NCBI RefSeq assembly: GCF_024362695.1
Contig: NC_065417.1
Span: 3,651,001 to 3,715,000 of the forward strand
Direction: 5' to 3'
Source of the DNA: Pectinophora gossypiella
Lineage: Eukaryota; Arthropoda; Insecta; Lepidoptera; Gelechiidae
DNA: 64,000 bases
Shown piece by piece: positions 1-10,779 of the stretch (within the stretch, counting starts at the first letter, position 1; each line of letters starts with the position of its first letter). Under the pieces are notes generated by a model. It saw only the letters and a program-made list of their open reading frames with translations, was not told the origin of the DNA and did not search any database. The position numbers were made by a program, and so were the translations under genes.

Positions 1-159
1 GACAGGAGTCAATATGGCTTTGAAATAGACTCGCGTCGAGCTCGCGTCAGACAGAGTACTAGGGGCGGAAGTCAAGAGGGAACCCACTGCCCTATTCTTC
101 CCTAAAAAGTAGCATGGAGAATGCTACACCGACAAGAGCGTGGCTTTTGAATGGGTGAT
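1..159 (+). repeat. RTE-type LINE 3' tail, cut by window edge
   Basis: Non-coding 3' end of an RTE-like LINE family. The same block recurs near 4.4, 9.5, 10.9 and 27.0 kb: a stretch beginning near a GACAGGAG motif, then GGCGGAAG, then a conserved end GACAAGAGCGTGGCT followed in other copies by GAT repeats. The left end lies outside the window. SINE-1 is inserted into its tail at position 160. The RTE assignment is inferred from the remnant at 13.0-13.6 kb, whose 3' end is the same. Confidence 0.6.
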
Positions 160-488
160 CTTCTTCTTCTATCGTGTGGGTTGTGAGGTGAATTACCAAC
201 CTCATCAACCCTGGTGTCAGGGTTACTATTGAGCCGCCAAAGGCCCCCGACATGACTCATATAACGACTACGTACTTACATCAGTAAGTAGTAACCGGGA
301 CCAACGGCTTAACGTGCCTTCCGAAGCACGGGTCGTCTTACTTTCGGACAATCAGGTGATCAGCCTGTAATGTCCTAACCAAACTAGGGACCACAAAGTA
401 ATTTTTGTGATATGTCCCCACTGGGGATCGAACCCAGCACCTCCGGTTCGTGAGCCCAACGCTCAACCACTGGACCACGGAGGCCGTT
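160..488 (-). mobile_element. SINE-1 copy, near full length
   Basis: tRNA-derived SINE read on the - strand. The tRNA-like head is at the right end (about 415-487), with a box A-like GTGGTCCAGTGGTTGAGCG and a box B-like GGTTCGATCCC. The body follows, then a (GAA)n tail at the left end. It is flanked by a 10-bp target-site duplication, AATGGGTGAT at 150-159 and AATGAGTGAT at 489-498, with one mismatch. It sits inside the tail of the RTE-type repeat. It encodes no protein and presumably used LINE machinery in trans. Confidence 0.82.
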
Positions 489-1310
489 AATGAGTGATGG
501 TGTCACTATAACAAAGTTTAAAGTAATCAAAGGATCACGTAATGTAATTAGTATTATAATGTCGTATCCACGCACTATCCGCACATAACACACTCAGTTC
601 CTCACATCTCCACAAACAGCGTAAACATAAACAAGTAAGAGACGATTAAAATGAATTCCATAGATCAGGTTTCTGTTTTCAAAGTTGCTGCTTCAGCCGG
701 TGGCCTGTGGTTTACCTGCCCAGCCTGTTTTTATCACGCCGCGCAGACACATGTCGCGCGCAACTACTTTTTTATCGCAGGCGAGAAGTGTTGCCAGGGT
801 TATTGTGATTTTATGCTTTTGTCTAAATAACTTCTCTGCATACATACATATACTGCATACTTTGATCCTGACATACTTCTCTTGCTACCTCCAAATTTAC
901 CAATTGGTATTTCTCTTCATGATTGAAATAACCATAACCTGAGAACGAATATTAAGCAGCCGAATTACTACTGTAATTGTATTCAATAATTATTTTTAAG
1001 AACGTCTAAGGGCCCTGTACCGAGGTTTGCAGCTACTTTACCTAGGCAGTAAAGGTTGTAGGAAGCTGCAGTAGTTTAAGGTGGATGAATGAGCAATGGG
1101 GCAAAATATTTATGTGAAAATAAATAAAGATATTTTTGAGTTTGATGTAAAGAAATAGCTCAAAATGTATTGAGCTGTTTATCATATGATCATATCGGGC
1201 TTGTAGTTAAAGATAAGTAAGCTATTAAGTATATCCTCTACAGGACGATGCTCTATCGACGATAAGGTGGTAACCTGTAGCTAATCGGGCTTACCATAAC
1301 CATCTTATGG
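489..1310. other. no gene recognised
   Basis: AT-rich unique-looking sequence. The open frame at 685-942 has no recognisable domain. A short imperfect inverted repeat around 1028-1070 (GCAGCTACTTTACC and its partner) is the only structure I see. Confidence 0.5.
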
Positions 1311-1400
1311 AGGGTTAAAAAAGCCACATCGAAGCAATTCATCTAAAAAAGCAATATTGCAATTTGACATTTGCTTTTTAGATGAATTGTTTCGATGTGG
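1311..1400. mobile_element. MITE-A copy 1, internally deleted
   Basis: Shares the terminal block GCCACATCGAAGCAATTCAT and its inverted partner with six other copies in this window. This copy lacks the central loop, so the two arms almost abut. Non-autonomous, no coding capacity. Confidence 0.75.
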
Positions 1401-2177
1401 TACCAAAACTGTCTACAAATCGTCTTCTAATGTCTAGTGGTTACTGGCAACCCCAATAAGTGTAACCAACTGAAGGCGATCAGCTATTGTGTCTCATTTT
1501 TTTAGGAGTTTGGTTAGGGAGGTTTGCCAATTTCCAAACGATTTTAACAGTGATTGTGGTGGCGTGATCCATCTAATCTGCCTATCTGTCAAATATAATA
1601 GTCATAAAAATATATTGACATAAGGTGACATGTCAATCTCGTACGTTTTTATTGCTGTCATAATCATGACACTTGGCATAATTGTTAGCAATTTGGCTTA
1701 AGTCCCAGTTGTTGCAAAAAATATGTTATAAAAAACAAAATCGAATCTGCAGATTGAAACTGATATATTCCATTTCCCAACAGCGGCAACCCAGGGTGCT
1801 TGGGACTGGGTCTTGCGCACGCATCCCTTTACAGCGCAACCACTTTTTGCCGCCAATCCCAATTACGTGTGGACTTACACGAATTCATTGAATGATTTCG
1901 TATTTTCAAGTTGAATGGTCGATAAATTGTTTAAAAAAGCAAAGTGGTCGGTACGTTAGTGTCCTTTGTTCAATGTTATTTACATACCTCCTACAGTGTT
2001 CAGGTGGTTGGGACGCGTGCTTTTTTGATAAAAGTACTTTGTTTTTTTCTGGTAAAAACGACTTGGAGCAGCACGAATTTGGCCACGCAAACGTCACATC
2101 ACTACTTTGATAGCCAACATTCACGCGTGAATGATAGTTGATTTAAAAACTACTTAAATATACCCTAGCATCACGCT
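1401..2177. other. no gene recognised
   Basis: Overlapping open frames at 1892-2141 on both strands show no domain and are probably chance. No repeat family recognised. Confidence 0.45.
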
Positions 2178-2420
2178 TATATCCCGAAGGAGTAGACAGA
2201 GGTGTAATAGTATATCCCAATCCTCACCAGCTATGTTTATGGTCTATGTGACTATTAGGGGCGAGCCTACTGCCATAAGCCATTCATGGACCCTGTAAAC
2301 CACGTGACATCAAATATTTATGATCCAAACATGAAATGCATACTCATATATACGAATTCAGTGGTTTCGAGCGAGAGCCAGTGACCATGCGTTGTATGTC
2401 TCTAAATCTCCGAACAGGGC
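2178..2420. repeat. diverged lepidopteran-type SINE fragment
   Basis: Contains the block CCCGAAGGAGTAGACAGAGG and, about 75 bp later, AGGGGCGAGCCTACTGCC. I associate these with a common lepidopteran SINE body. No head or tail can be delimited, so boundaries and assignment are tentative. Confidence 0.4.
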
Positions 2421-2479
2421 TCTGTCGGATTAAAAAGTAAACGCTGTTTTAAAATAAATAACAGTTCATTCTTTGTGCT

Positions 2480-2650
2480 GGGGGGGGGGGGGGGGTAAAA
2501 AGGCCACATCGAAGCAATTCATCTTAAAAAGCAATATTGCAATTTGACATTTGCGCATACAAACGTAAGTGCGCAATGCAAACAAATGTCAAATAGCAAT
2601 ACGTATTGCTTTTCATATGAATTGCTTCGATTTGGCGTTTTTAGCCCCCC
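2480..2650. mobile_element. MITE-A copy 2 with 16-G run
   Basis: Palindromic MITE with the same arms as the other MITE-A copies. It opens with 16 consecutive G residues (2480-2495) where other copies have 4-6, and closes with six C residues. The loop keeps the GCGCAATGCAAACAAATG block. No ORF. Confidence 0.8.
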
Positions 2651-2699
2651 AGGTCTGTTAGAGGCTTCTCAACAAATGAAATATTGCACATAGCGAATT

Positions 2700-2850
2700 A
2701 TTTATTTTTTTATAAATAATTAACGGTTATTATAATGTAACGGTTAAAATATTTGTGAATATATAAATAAATATATATTATATTATTTATTTATATTATA
2801 TTTATTTACATTAATATATATTATATTTATTTATTAAGAAAAGGAAAAGG
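2700..2850. repeat. AT-rich simple sequence
   Basis: Almost pure A and T built from TATATTA, TTTATT and AATAAATA words. This is low-complexity DNA with no coding signal. Confidence 0.7.
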
Positions 2851-2856
2851 TTTCTT

Positions 2857-3000
2857 AGAAAAGGTTTAGTACGATCTACTCCGAACCGGCGTGCGTGTAT
2901 GAAGCGATTGATGAATGTAAAGAAAGCAAGAGAAGTGTGTCAGGATCGAAGCAAATGGAATTCCATAGGCTCTGCCTACCCCGGTGGGAAACAGATGTGA
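2857..3000 (+). pseudogene. LINE-B reverse transcriptase C-terminal remnant
   Basis: An open frame of 47 codons without an ATG ends in a stop at 2998-3000. It contains CQDRSKWNSIGSAYPGGK, the extreme C-terminus of a non-LTR retrotransposon polyprotein. The same peptide recurs on the - strand at 32.5 kb, where it is longer and preceded by GRGRPRRTYIDQI. This is a strongly 5'-truncated copy, known here only by its last residues. The clade is probably RTE-like, by inference. Confidence 0.6.
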
Positions 3001-3035
3001 GTTTGTGTATGTTTGTTATTTATTTAGCTGTTAGT

Positions 3036-3175
3036 CTTAGGCTACTAGTCCACAAACACCTCCACCAATCCGCAGTGGAGCAGCGTGGTGGAGTATGCTC
3101 CATATCCCTTCTGGTTGCTTGGGAGGAGGCCTGTGCCCAGCAGTGGGATGTATATAGGTTGTTTATGTCTGTACG
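3036..3175 (+). mobile_element. SINE-2 3' part
   Basis: Headless 3' end of SINE-2, recognised by ACCTCCACC, a CCGCAGTGGAGCAGCG-like block and the terminal GCCCAGCAGTGGGATGTATA followed by a (TGTATG)n-like tail. The tRNA-like head is missing. Confidence 0.75.
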
Positions 3176-3389
3176 TATGTATTTATTTATTTAAATAAAG
3201 AAAACGTATCTATAGTTTCTTCCTCAAATAAGTTCATGACATGTTGATCATCATAATAACTATGCTATATCAACTACCAACGCAAAAATTTCACTTCCAT
3301 CTATTAATGAGTTTAATTTAAATATTTATTGCAATTTTATTCAAAGGCTTACACGTGTCAAAAGATTCGTCGACCTCAATGTCCAATAT

Positions 3390-3445
3390 ACATACATTAA
3401 CCCACGCCTGTAATTCCTAATGGGGTGGACAGAGCCAGTTTTAGC
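3390..3445 (+). repeat. short LINE or SINE end fragment
   Basis: CCACGCCTGTAATTCCTAATGGGGTGGACAGAG resembles the block at 48.35-48.40 kb. Other lepidopteran repeat ends carry a similar TAATCCC-GGGGTAGGCAGAG motif. Origin uncertain. Confidence 0.4.
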
Positions 3446-3476
3446 AGGATGGAACACATACTTACTGATCACCGTA

Positions 3477-3790
3477 CCATCTCTTCCCCCTAGCATTATC
3501 CCGATCTTTACAGGGTCCGCAGATTACGTACCTGAAGATTTGACAGGTCCGGTTTTTTACAGAAGCGACTGTCTGTATGACCTTCTAACCCGCGAAGGGA
3601 AAACCAGCCCAATACAAGTTAGGTCACATACCTCCGAAAATGCATTTCTCGGGAATGTGGGTTTCCTCACGATGTCTTCCTTCACCGCTGAGCACGTGAT
3701 AATAATTTATGATTCAACCATGAATTCGAAAACAAATTCGACCATCATTGGTTTAGGCCTGTGCTTTGCGTCGGGCGCCATTATTTTTTC
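3477..3790 (-). mobile_element. SINE-4 copy, head lost
   Basis: Read on the - strand this is the body and 3' end of SINE-4: AAGGAAGACATCGTGAGGAAA, then GGTTAGAAGGTCATACAGACAG, then the AACCGGACCTGTCAAATCTTC block and the GGATAATGCTAGGGGGA end. The open frame at 3420-3809 is a by-product of this repeat and not a gene. Confidence 0.7.
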
Positions 3791-3805
3791 TTATCCTAAC
3801 CAAAA

Positions 3806-4374
3806 CTAGCTACAATTTGACAAAAAAGTTTCTATGTTTGTAGCTTAAGTATAGCTTAAGACAAAAAGCCCGCAGAAATGCTAGGCAGAATCGAATCATA
3901 TCAAAACCAGACCAACCTACTCTTTAATTTACATTAAACTCCATACACAGCCGTCGATCGTAAAAAAATAATGAAGCGCCAACTCCATACCTAATAGATA
4001 GGTACCTACCGAACCAAATCAAACACCTTCACTCAAACCGCTCAAGAAAAAAAATATTTGCCAAAAAAATAATTAAATAACTCCGGCAGAATAACAAGTC
4101 TTCAAGGCCATAAAAAAAGTTAGCCTGGCAGCTAAAATGACGTAACAGGTCATTGACATTGGGTTTTTTTTAATGGCGCCTGTTTCGACTACAAATTAAT
4201 ATTGTACATTCTAATTAATTACTCACTCGTTCCCATGACTGAGATGGTTCTGAAAATTAAATTTGCTGGAGATAATTTAATTAGATGACTGAGATTTATG
4301 CTACATTATAATGAGACATGTGAAAATTTTGATACCATAATTATACATCTACTTACTAAATTTAATTACAATAT
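3806..4374. other. no gene recognised
   Basis: AT-rich with short A and T runs. No ORF above background and no repeat I recognise. Confidence 0.5.
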
Positions 4375-4394
4375 TTTTAGGGTTTGGAACCTCA

Positions 4395-4490
4395 TACACT
4401 TCGGGCGGAAGGCAAGAGGGAAGCCACTGCACTATTCTTCCCTAAAAAAGTAGCATGGCGAATGCTACACCGACAAGAGCGTGGCTCTTA
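4395..4490 (+). repeat. RTE-type LINE 3' tail
   Basis: GGGCGGAAGGCAAGAGGGAA through GACAAGAGCGTGGCTCTTAA matches the copies at 1-159, 9.5, 10.9 and 27.0 kb. Truncated at its 5' side. Confidence 0.7.
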
Positions 4491-4636
4491 AATTAGTGAT
4501 GATGGAACCTTATAAGGATAAACTGAACCCTTATAGAATCACTTTCTTAAACTTTTCAAACCTTTATCACTTCCTGTTGCTACCTTTGACAGTTACATCT
4601 GCACCAGTAGGTAATAAAATCTTCAGTAATACTTAC

Positions 4637-4795
4637 AGTTGGCTCGACCATTACAGACGGTGATACGGGTCACCACCTATCACGTTGCTCTAACAGAAAG
4701 CTCGGTAAGGTGTAGGTACTTAGTTCATCTTGCGATAGATGTACCTCTGACCATACCCAGGACACACCGTACAAAAATGTTATGCTACCTAATGC
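4637..4795 (+). repeat. Rep-D copy 1
   Basis: Unclassified interspersed repeat shared with copies near 14.1, 26.8, 34.0, 36.6-37.2 and 58.9-59.5 kb. Key words are CTCGACCATTA, GGTCACCACCTATCACGTTG, TCTAACAGAAAGCTCGGT and ACTTAGTTCATCTTGC. Some copies end in TTATGTTATG repeats, which suggests a LINE or SINE 3' end. Confidence 0.6.
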
Positions 4796-5617
4796 ATAAA
4801 TGCGAATGAGACAGATTTTCCGTGCCGTCCCCCTTATTCTTTATATATATACAGTTTACTTTTTAATTGTGGCCACCGCGTATTGCATTGCCCAAGACGA
4901 CATAATATATATGTGAATCGATTATATCGATTCAAGTATTTTATAATATATTACATATGCCTGCAATGGGACACTGAGGGCTACTAATAATAATAATAAT
5001 AATTACATATTTATTTATATATTTAATTATACCTACGTGTATTACAATAAGATGTGTTTATGTACTCATGTAAACACTACAGTATGGTCAGACCACTCCG
5101 CTTATGTTATATTATGTTGATAAATTACGTACATACGCCTACAAGATAACCTAACCGCTTTGTACTATATCGCTCTCGACTAACCGACGGATTACCATAA
5201 CAATCCGAAAACTAACAGTCAATGATGATTTACACGACAAATATACGAGATCTTGACAAAACTACGTAATTTCCACGTTTCTTGAGACATGTTACTATGA
5301 TTGTAAGACGCAAGACAGACGTAACTAAGAAAAAAATATATATTTTTTTCGTGCTTATGTAGCTTTATTATAAATTTTAAAACCGGATCGTTTCGTCGTT
5401 TCGTAAAATCAGATGGATGAATTACGTATTCTAGGCTTCTGTAAATAGTTGGACCTGTCAAATCTTCAAGTTAGGTAGGCGGACCTGACCCGATGGGCCG
5501 CGTAAGCAAATTTTATAGTTCACGACTCATCAAGGTCGTGTCAACTCGCGTCCCTAATTAATTTTACAAGTAATTAACGATTTTGAGAGTGATCAATAAA
5601 GTTCATCTTTTACCATA
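4796..5617. other. no gene; TAA microsatellite
   Basis: Contains a (TAA)n tract at about 4983-5003. A 40-bp scrap of SINE-4 lies near 5450-5490 (ACCTGTCAAATCTTCAAGTTA). The open frame at 5219-5461 on the - strand has no domain. Confidence 0.5.
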
Positions 5618-5745
5618 CCAACGTACATACATAAACTCTCGCTTATTTCCCATCGGGGTAAGCTGAGACTATGGAATTGCATTTGCTTCGATCCTGACAC
5701 TTCTCTTGCTTCCTCCACATTCATCAATTATTTCGGCGCCACATC
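5618..5745 (-). pseudogene. LINE-B 3' end remnant
   Basis: Reverse complement of the LINE-B end at 2.86-3.0 kb: TTCCCATCGGGGTAAGC, ATTTGCTTCGATCCTGACA and TTCTCTTGCTTCCTCCACAT correspond to the C-terminal coding stretch plus a TATG-type tail. Short and degenerate. Confidence 0.6.
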
Positions 5746-5811
5746 AAGTAAAAAAAAATCTATCATTAAAATATCGTACAGTCTAGCGAGATACTATACA
5801 ATCTGATCCAT

Positions 5812-6101
5812 TTTTTTTGACGACTACTTGGCTGGACAAATAGGGAGCGCTGAAGGCTCTCACCCGATACAACGTTTAAGACAACAGGCCTGAGGGTGCC
5901 CAGTTGGTCGCGAACCTCAGGGCTAAGGGCGTCGTCTGAGAGGGAAAATATTTGAAAGAATTGATCGACACTAGTGGGTCGATAACGATAAGCGCTGATT
6001 GAGGCAAATCATCGACCACGCCGGCGGGGTCGGTATCGGAGTCCTGAAGGGTTTGGAGTCGCGAGCTGATTGGCCGCATCTATGGCTAGAGTAAATCTGA
6101 T
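5812..6101 (-). mobile_element. 5'-truncated Jockey copy, old
   Basis: The poly(T) at the left is the poly(A) tail of a - strand copy of the full-length Jockey element at 51.4-56.9 kb. About 35 bp just after the tail, present in other copies, are deleted (GACG joins directly to ACTACTTGG). The remainder covers the 3' UTR and the last codons of ORF2 and ends near GGCTAGAGTAA. Several substitutions indicate an older insertion than the one at 39.9 kb. Confidence 0.8.
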
Positions 6102-6355
6102 CCAAACATGTATTCAAACTCATAAAGCCGCGAGTCGCGATTTGCACCCGGGTAAAAAAAAGATTGGGCTTTACGATTGGTGTGTACTGACCCTTAGCCA
6201 TCTCATCCGCGTCTGAACGAAGCCGTTGTCTTTTATGGGCTTTAAAAATGTCTCACAGATGTTTATATAGTTTGTAACGAAATCTCTCATATGTACTCTT
6301 ACATTGCTTGATATTTTAACTCCGTTTCTTATACCTATTTACATAACATCTAGAT

Positions 6356-6570
6356 AAACAGCCTATATACGTCCTACTGCTGGGCACAGGCAACATCAAC
6401 GGGAGGGGGTGTGGGTATGAGGAGGGGGGGATACTACACCACGCTGCTCCACTGCGGGTTAGAGAGGCATTTGGGCTAGTTTTTGTGTTAAGTGATTTTC
6501 GACAGTGTCTCCGTCGGGAATCGAACCCTGACCTCCAGATCGTAAGACAGTATGAGACAAAGGATTATGT
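6356..6570 (-). mobile_element. SINE-2 copy, internally deleted
   Basis: The tail side is at the left (AACAGCCTATATACGTCC, then a CACTGCGGGTTAGAG block) and the tRNA-like head at the right (GGGAATCGAACCCTGACCTC). The central conserved block is largely missing. Confidence 0.7.
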
Positions 6571-6699
6571 TTCCGCAACATAAAATATCAACGTGAGTAA
6601 TTTACGACCATTATTCTAGATATCGTAAAGTTGCATTAAATAACTGGACAAGCACCTAGCTATATTGATTCTAACAAATAGTGGGTAGATTCGTACGTA

Positions 6700-7080
6700 G
6701 GGAATGCAATCTCGCTCTCGCGGAATCCCGATCTCGGGATCCCGATTTTTCGGGATCAATTCCGAAGCATATTATTATGACGAGATCCCATTCGACATTG
6801 ACGGGATTAGGCGAATCTCCTTGAGTTATAACTTTTTGTTTTAATCATGTTGATTTCCAAAGAAAACTTAATTATTTATTTAGTAATATTGAAGAATAAA
6901 GGATTTTATTTTCTTTCTAAATATTTTATTTTAAATAACCTCACTATCACAAACACGCAATTTTCATCGTTTTCAGATACATTTTTCATTATTTTTTTTC
7001 AAATATTTCGAGATCTCGCGGAATTGATATTTCTAATTCCGCGGGATGTCGACTTTGCGATCTCAATTCGCAAACATGCC
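6700..7080. mobile_element. GGGATC-type DNA element, copy 1
   Basis: Non-autonomous element starting GGAATGCAATCTCG and rich in subterminal CGGGATC, TCGCGGAAT and GATCTCG words at both ends, with an AT-rich centre. A second copy in opposite orientation occupies 50,198-50,643 and shares the central block TATTGAAGAATAAAGG. The right end here is eroded. The open frame at 6847-7131 is chance. Confidence 0.7.
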
Positions 7081-7086
7081 CATATT

Positions 7087-7605
7087 CACGCATATTCATA
7101 CATACAACAGTTCAACGTACCTATGAACTGATTATCAACAATGTTCAGCTAGGTAACAAAGTCCAACTAATAAACTTAGAAAAAGAATCTCCACACGTGG
7201 CAGGCCCGTCTAATATTATCGTATTATCTAATCTATGGTAAAAAAAATCAAAAAAAGCGCCCGAGGCAGCGGCGCGTAACATTTTTGTCGAGTGAGTAAT
7301 TTTAAAATCTCTACGAACATAATTTGGTAGCGATTGTTATAAAATTTGGGTCGTTTACAACTGATGTTTTATAGTCAACTGTATAACATTAATTAACACT
7401 GGTAGATTTGTTTCGTTAAGTCTTCTAATTAATCATTCGATGTGTCGTTCTAATTGGTACAGGTAAAAGACTTCTGTGTAATTTAAAGTGATTTTTCTCA
7501 TTGTGCCGTGAAGTAAATAAAAATTTCGTTATCTAATTGTGATTTGGGTATTTGTACTTAAGATTGTCTCAATTATAAGACTGGCACTGACATTCGGGTG
7601 ATAAA
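7087..7605. other. no gene recognised
   Basis: AT-rich, with one small GC-rich patch at about 7258-7280 (GCGCCCGAGGCAGCGGCGCG). Nothing else stands out. Confidence 0.5.
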
Positions 7606-7725
7606 CCTTTATATCCTTACCAAACTAGGGTCCACAAAGTATTTTTTATGATAACCGGGATTCAACCCGGGACTTTCCCAATCGTGAGCCCAAGGCTCAA
7701 CCACTGGACCATGAAGACCGTTTAA
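7606..7725 (-). mobile_element. SINE-1 head fragment, diverged
   Basis: The tRNA-like head and the first part of the body only, on the - strand: CAACCCGGGACTTTCCCAATCGTGAGCC, then CTCAACCACTGGACCATG. The 3' half is absent. Confidence 0.7.
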
Positions 7726-8234
7726 ACCGACATATAATTATTGTGCAGAGAAGTTTGTACCATGACGACGTATCTACGGGAATACCTACTTCAAGTTCTT
7801 CTGATTATAATATTCTTTGGTTAAAGATGGGTAATGATTTGTTGAAAAGAAGTGGATTTTACTGTAATTATACAAGGCTCAAATTATAATAATACGAGCC
7901 ACAATCGCGGCGCTATTAAAACAACATTCATCAAAGCTTATCTTAAGATAAAATTTTATGAGTTGGACTTGCCCATTAAATAGTCATTTCACAGCTATTG
8001 TTACCTACTTCTAGAGCTAAATACCTGGCTACATCACTTGTATCTTTAAGTACCTACTGTTATTTTTGGACTGTGTCCATACATATTAAGCTTTCCACCT
8101 ACGACTCCGTCCTCATGGCCTGCGGTTATCGAACACACGTTTTTTTCCACCCTTTTTCTTTTCGTCCCTTAAGGAGATGATTTCGAAGATAAACTCTATT
8201 AGCTGTTCTTTTGTCTTTGTACTGAATTAAATGC
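7726..8234. other. no gene recognised
   Basis: AT-rich. The small frame at 7998-8180 has no domain. Confidence 0.5.
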
Positions 8235-8243
8235 TGTTTAAGC

Positions 8244-8558
8244 TTCTTCTCTCGTATGGGTTGAGAGATGGATAACCAACCTCATGAACCCTGGTGCCAG
8301 GGTCACTATTGAGCCGCCAAAGGCCCCTGATGTAACGACTACTTACTTACGTCGGTAAGTAGTAACCGGGACCAACGGCTTGGCGTGCCTTCTGAAGCAC
8401 GGATCATCTCACTTTCGGACAATCAAGTGATCAGCCTGTAATGTCCTAACCAAACTAGGGATCACAAAGTAATTTTTGTGATATTTACCCACTGGGATTC
8501 GAACCCAGAACCTCCGGATCGTGAGCCTAACGCTCAACCACTGGACCACGGACGCCGT
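8244..8558 (-). mobile_element. SINE-1 copy, full length
   Basis: Head at the right (box B GGTTCGAATCCC on the - strand), tail at the left. A perfect 9-bp duplication TGTTTAAGC lies at 8235-8243 and 8559-8567. Relative to other copies it has a short deletion of about 12 bp in the CATGGCTCATGTAACGACTA block. Confidence 0.85.
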
Positions 8559-8567
8559 TGTTTAAGC

Positions 8568-8982
8568 GTGAAAAGGTAAGAGACAGTGTTTCTTTGGAAT
8601 TTATAATATTAGTATGGATATAAACACATACACAGACTAGGTAGAGCAGTTAGTCATAAGAACATAATTTTCAATGACTCTACCACACCGACATTATGCC
8701 TACTAAGATAATATGATGTAGGTAGATACTAATAATCCGCCGAGATTATTATTATAGTGTTTGGGAAACACAGACTGCTGCAATCTTTGATTGAACCGGA
8801 TGCAAAGTTATATTATTAAGTATTTACATATATTCTATAATTTAAAGTGTATTTTGGTTTGCAACAAAGATAATGTACCTATTATTACCGCAAAGATTAG
8901 ATTATCGTCGTCTTATAATGAAAATGATGTAAACGGCTTTTTAAAAAAATCATTTTGACGTTTTCTTTAAAAAATCCCGATT
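8568..8982. other. no gene recognised
   Basis: AT-rich sequence without repeats I can name or ORFs of note. Confidence 0.5.
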
Positions 8983-8999
8983 TCTTGCAATTAATTTCA

Positions 9000-9141
9000 T
9001 CATCATCCCTCTAGAATTATCCCGTTTTCACAGGGTCCGCTTACCTAACCTGAAGATTTGACGGGTCCGGTTTTTTTTTTGTACAGAAGCGACAGCCTGT
9101 CTGACCTTCCAACCCGCGTAGGGAAAACCAGCCCATACAGG
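9000..9141 (-). mobile_element. SINE-4, 5'-truncated, with 17-bp TSD
   Basis: Only the 3' third of SINE-4 is present. It is bounded by a perfect 17-bp duplication, TCTTGCAATTAATTTCA at 8983-8999 and 9142-9158, so the truncation arose during insertion and not by later decay. This supports LINE-mediated, target-primed integration of SINE-4. Confidence 0.85.
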
Positions 9142-9158
9142 TCTTGCAATTAATTTCA

Positions 9159-9487
9159 ATTCGGGTAAAAATTGATACCTAGATTGAAATAAGCTTGTTT
9201 TTTAGATTAAGTTAACAAAAATCGCAATCGAATATAATTTTTCAAAAAGTCGCTTACCTGGTTTTCTCTATACGACGACGGTATGAACTTTTAAAATGTC
9301 AAAATGTTGCTGACCCCTGGAGAAGCATTTACGTAGAAAAGGGTACGTTTCTACCTGCGCGATTTATGTGACCTCCGCACCTGTGGCCGTAGGCGACTGT
9401 ACCTTTATCACATCTAGTTTTTGTTGGATAGTAATGTAATCGTCATTCTCGAAAGCCCATGTTATAATATTTTATTAGACCACGCTA
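9159..9487. other. no gene recognised
   Basis: AT-rich. Nothing recognised. Confidence 0.5.
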
Positions 9488-9708
9488 TGACAGGATCCTG
9501 TCAGTACTATTCAGAGGCGGAGGACAGGAGTCCTAGTATGTCTCTGAAATAGACTACTCTGGTGTCATCGCGCTCGCGTCAGACAGAGTACTGTGGGGCG
9601 AAAGGCAAGAGGGGAACCACTGCCCTATTTTTCCCTAAATAAGTAGCATGGAAAATTCTGCACAAACAAGAGCGTGGCTCTTAAATTGATGATGATGATG
9701 ATGATAGG
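9488..9708 (+). repeat. RTE-type LINE 3' tail, longest copy
   Basis: Starts near CTGTCAGTACTATTCAGAGG and ends GAGCGTGGCTCTTAAATTGA followed by (GAT)n. Microsatellite-like 3' ends of this kind are usual for RTE-clade LINEs. No coding part remains. It matches the copy at 26,995-27,190 over nearly its whole length. Confidence 0.7.
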
Positions 9709-9711
9709 ATC

Positions 9712-9985
9712 CGAGGTACTCCAGTTGTACAATCACGTGGTAGCTGCTTGACTCAAACTGTGAGGTCGCAGTTCGAATCCACGGGTCTTATCCAATGTTT
9801 TTCCGAATTGTTTTCTATACTAAGCGGTGCAGAAAAACATCGTGAGAAAACCGGCATTTCCGACAAATGTATTTCAGGGGATCGAACTTGTGTGGGGCTG
9901 GAAGATCAGACAGGCAGTCTCTTCCATAAAAAACCGGATCTGTCAAATTCGCAGGTTAGGCAGGCGGAGCGAGTCTTTACTTTAG
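9712..9985 (+). mobile_element. SINE-4 copy with head
   Basis: The tRNA-like head lies around 9735-9785 with box B-like GCAGTTCGAATCC. The body follows: AAAACATCGTGAGAAAACCGG, GATCAGACAGGCAGTCTCTTCC, then AACCGGATCTGTCAAATTC. The open frame at 9748-10038 is a by-product. Confidence 0.75.
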
Positions 9986-10286
9986 AACTAATAAATATGA
10001 AAGTAAAGTCCACATTCGCTCCAAAATTTTGTGTGTGAATAAATATAACACTATGATTTTGCTGTTAAACGCTGCGCATACGGTTGGAATGTAAAAATAT
10101 AACCAAAATCAAAAACTGTCAAAAATTTAAGAACACTCAACAGTAGCGACAACTGATAGAAGTATACGCAGTTTTTATCCTCATTAAATCATTCTACTCC
10201 TAATTAGTCTAAGATCCCACCATAGAATATTCTGGATTGAATTTTTTAGGCAACCCACTTACAATACATTTATTGACATATTTGTC

Positions 10287-10371
10287 GTATCGGGAGGTGA
10301 AGGTTTTGGCGGGAAGAAGAGAGGGATGGCGGTTACTCCACCAACAAGAGCGCAGCTCTTAAATAGAGAGA
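10287..10371 (+). pseudogene. RTE LINE extreme 3' end
   Basis: GGGAGGTGAAGGTTTTGGCG through GCAGCTCTTAAATAGAGAGA is a copy of the last codons and (GA)n tail of the RTE remnant at 39.09-39.26 kb. Confidence 0.65.
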
Positions 10372-10689
10372 GATTGACATATTTAATTGAATATAAAATA
10401 CTTTTCGTCCATTAACCAGCTCAGTGAAGGTCGTTCTATGGAGGGATCCTATACTATATTACAGTCTTTTATATCAAACTCTCTTAATAACAATCAATCA
10501 TAAAACTTGTCAATTTATTTAAGTAAGACGAGGGCCATAACTCATCTAGTTAAATCTCAGTTATTTGTCACCTAGTTAGCTATGACACTAGTTTGATAAG
10601 GTCAATTGAAAGGGACTATGATAATTGTAACAATCATGAGTAGGTAGTTTTTATTTATTGCTCTGTAGCTAAAATGTCCCAATCGCCTT
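10372..10689. other. no gene recognised
   Basis: AT-rich. No feature recognised. Confidence 0.5.
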
Positions 10690-10779
10690 CCGTTCCGCAG
10701 TACACCGACAAATTTCTCAATCGGTGATGTTCTAGCTAGAGCCCTACCAGAATCCATTTCCTCGGCCTCCAACCAGAAC

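Noticed and set aside
384..593. tRNA-like sequence on the - strand near 415-487
   Set aside because: It is the head of SINE-1 and continues into the SINE body. The same head recurs many times, so it is not a functional tRNA gene.
3420..3809. 129-residue ORF
   Set aside because: It lies on a SINE-4 copy and its residues follow repeat words, so it is not a gene.
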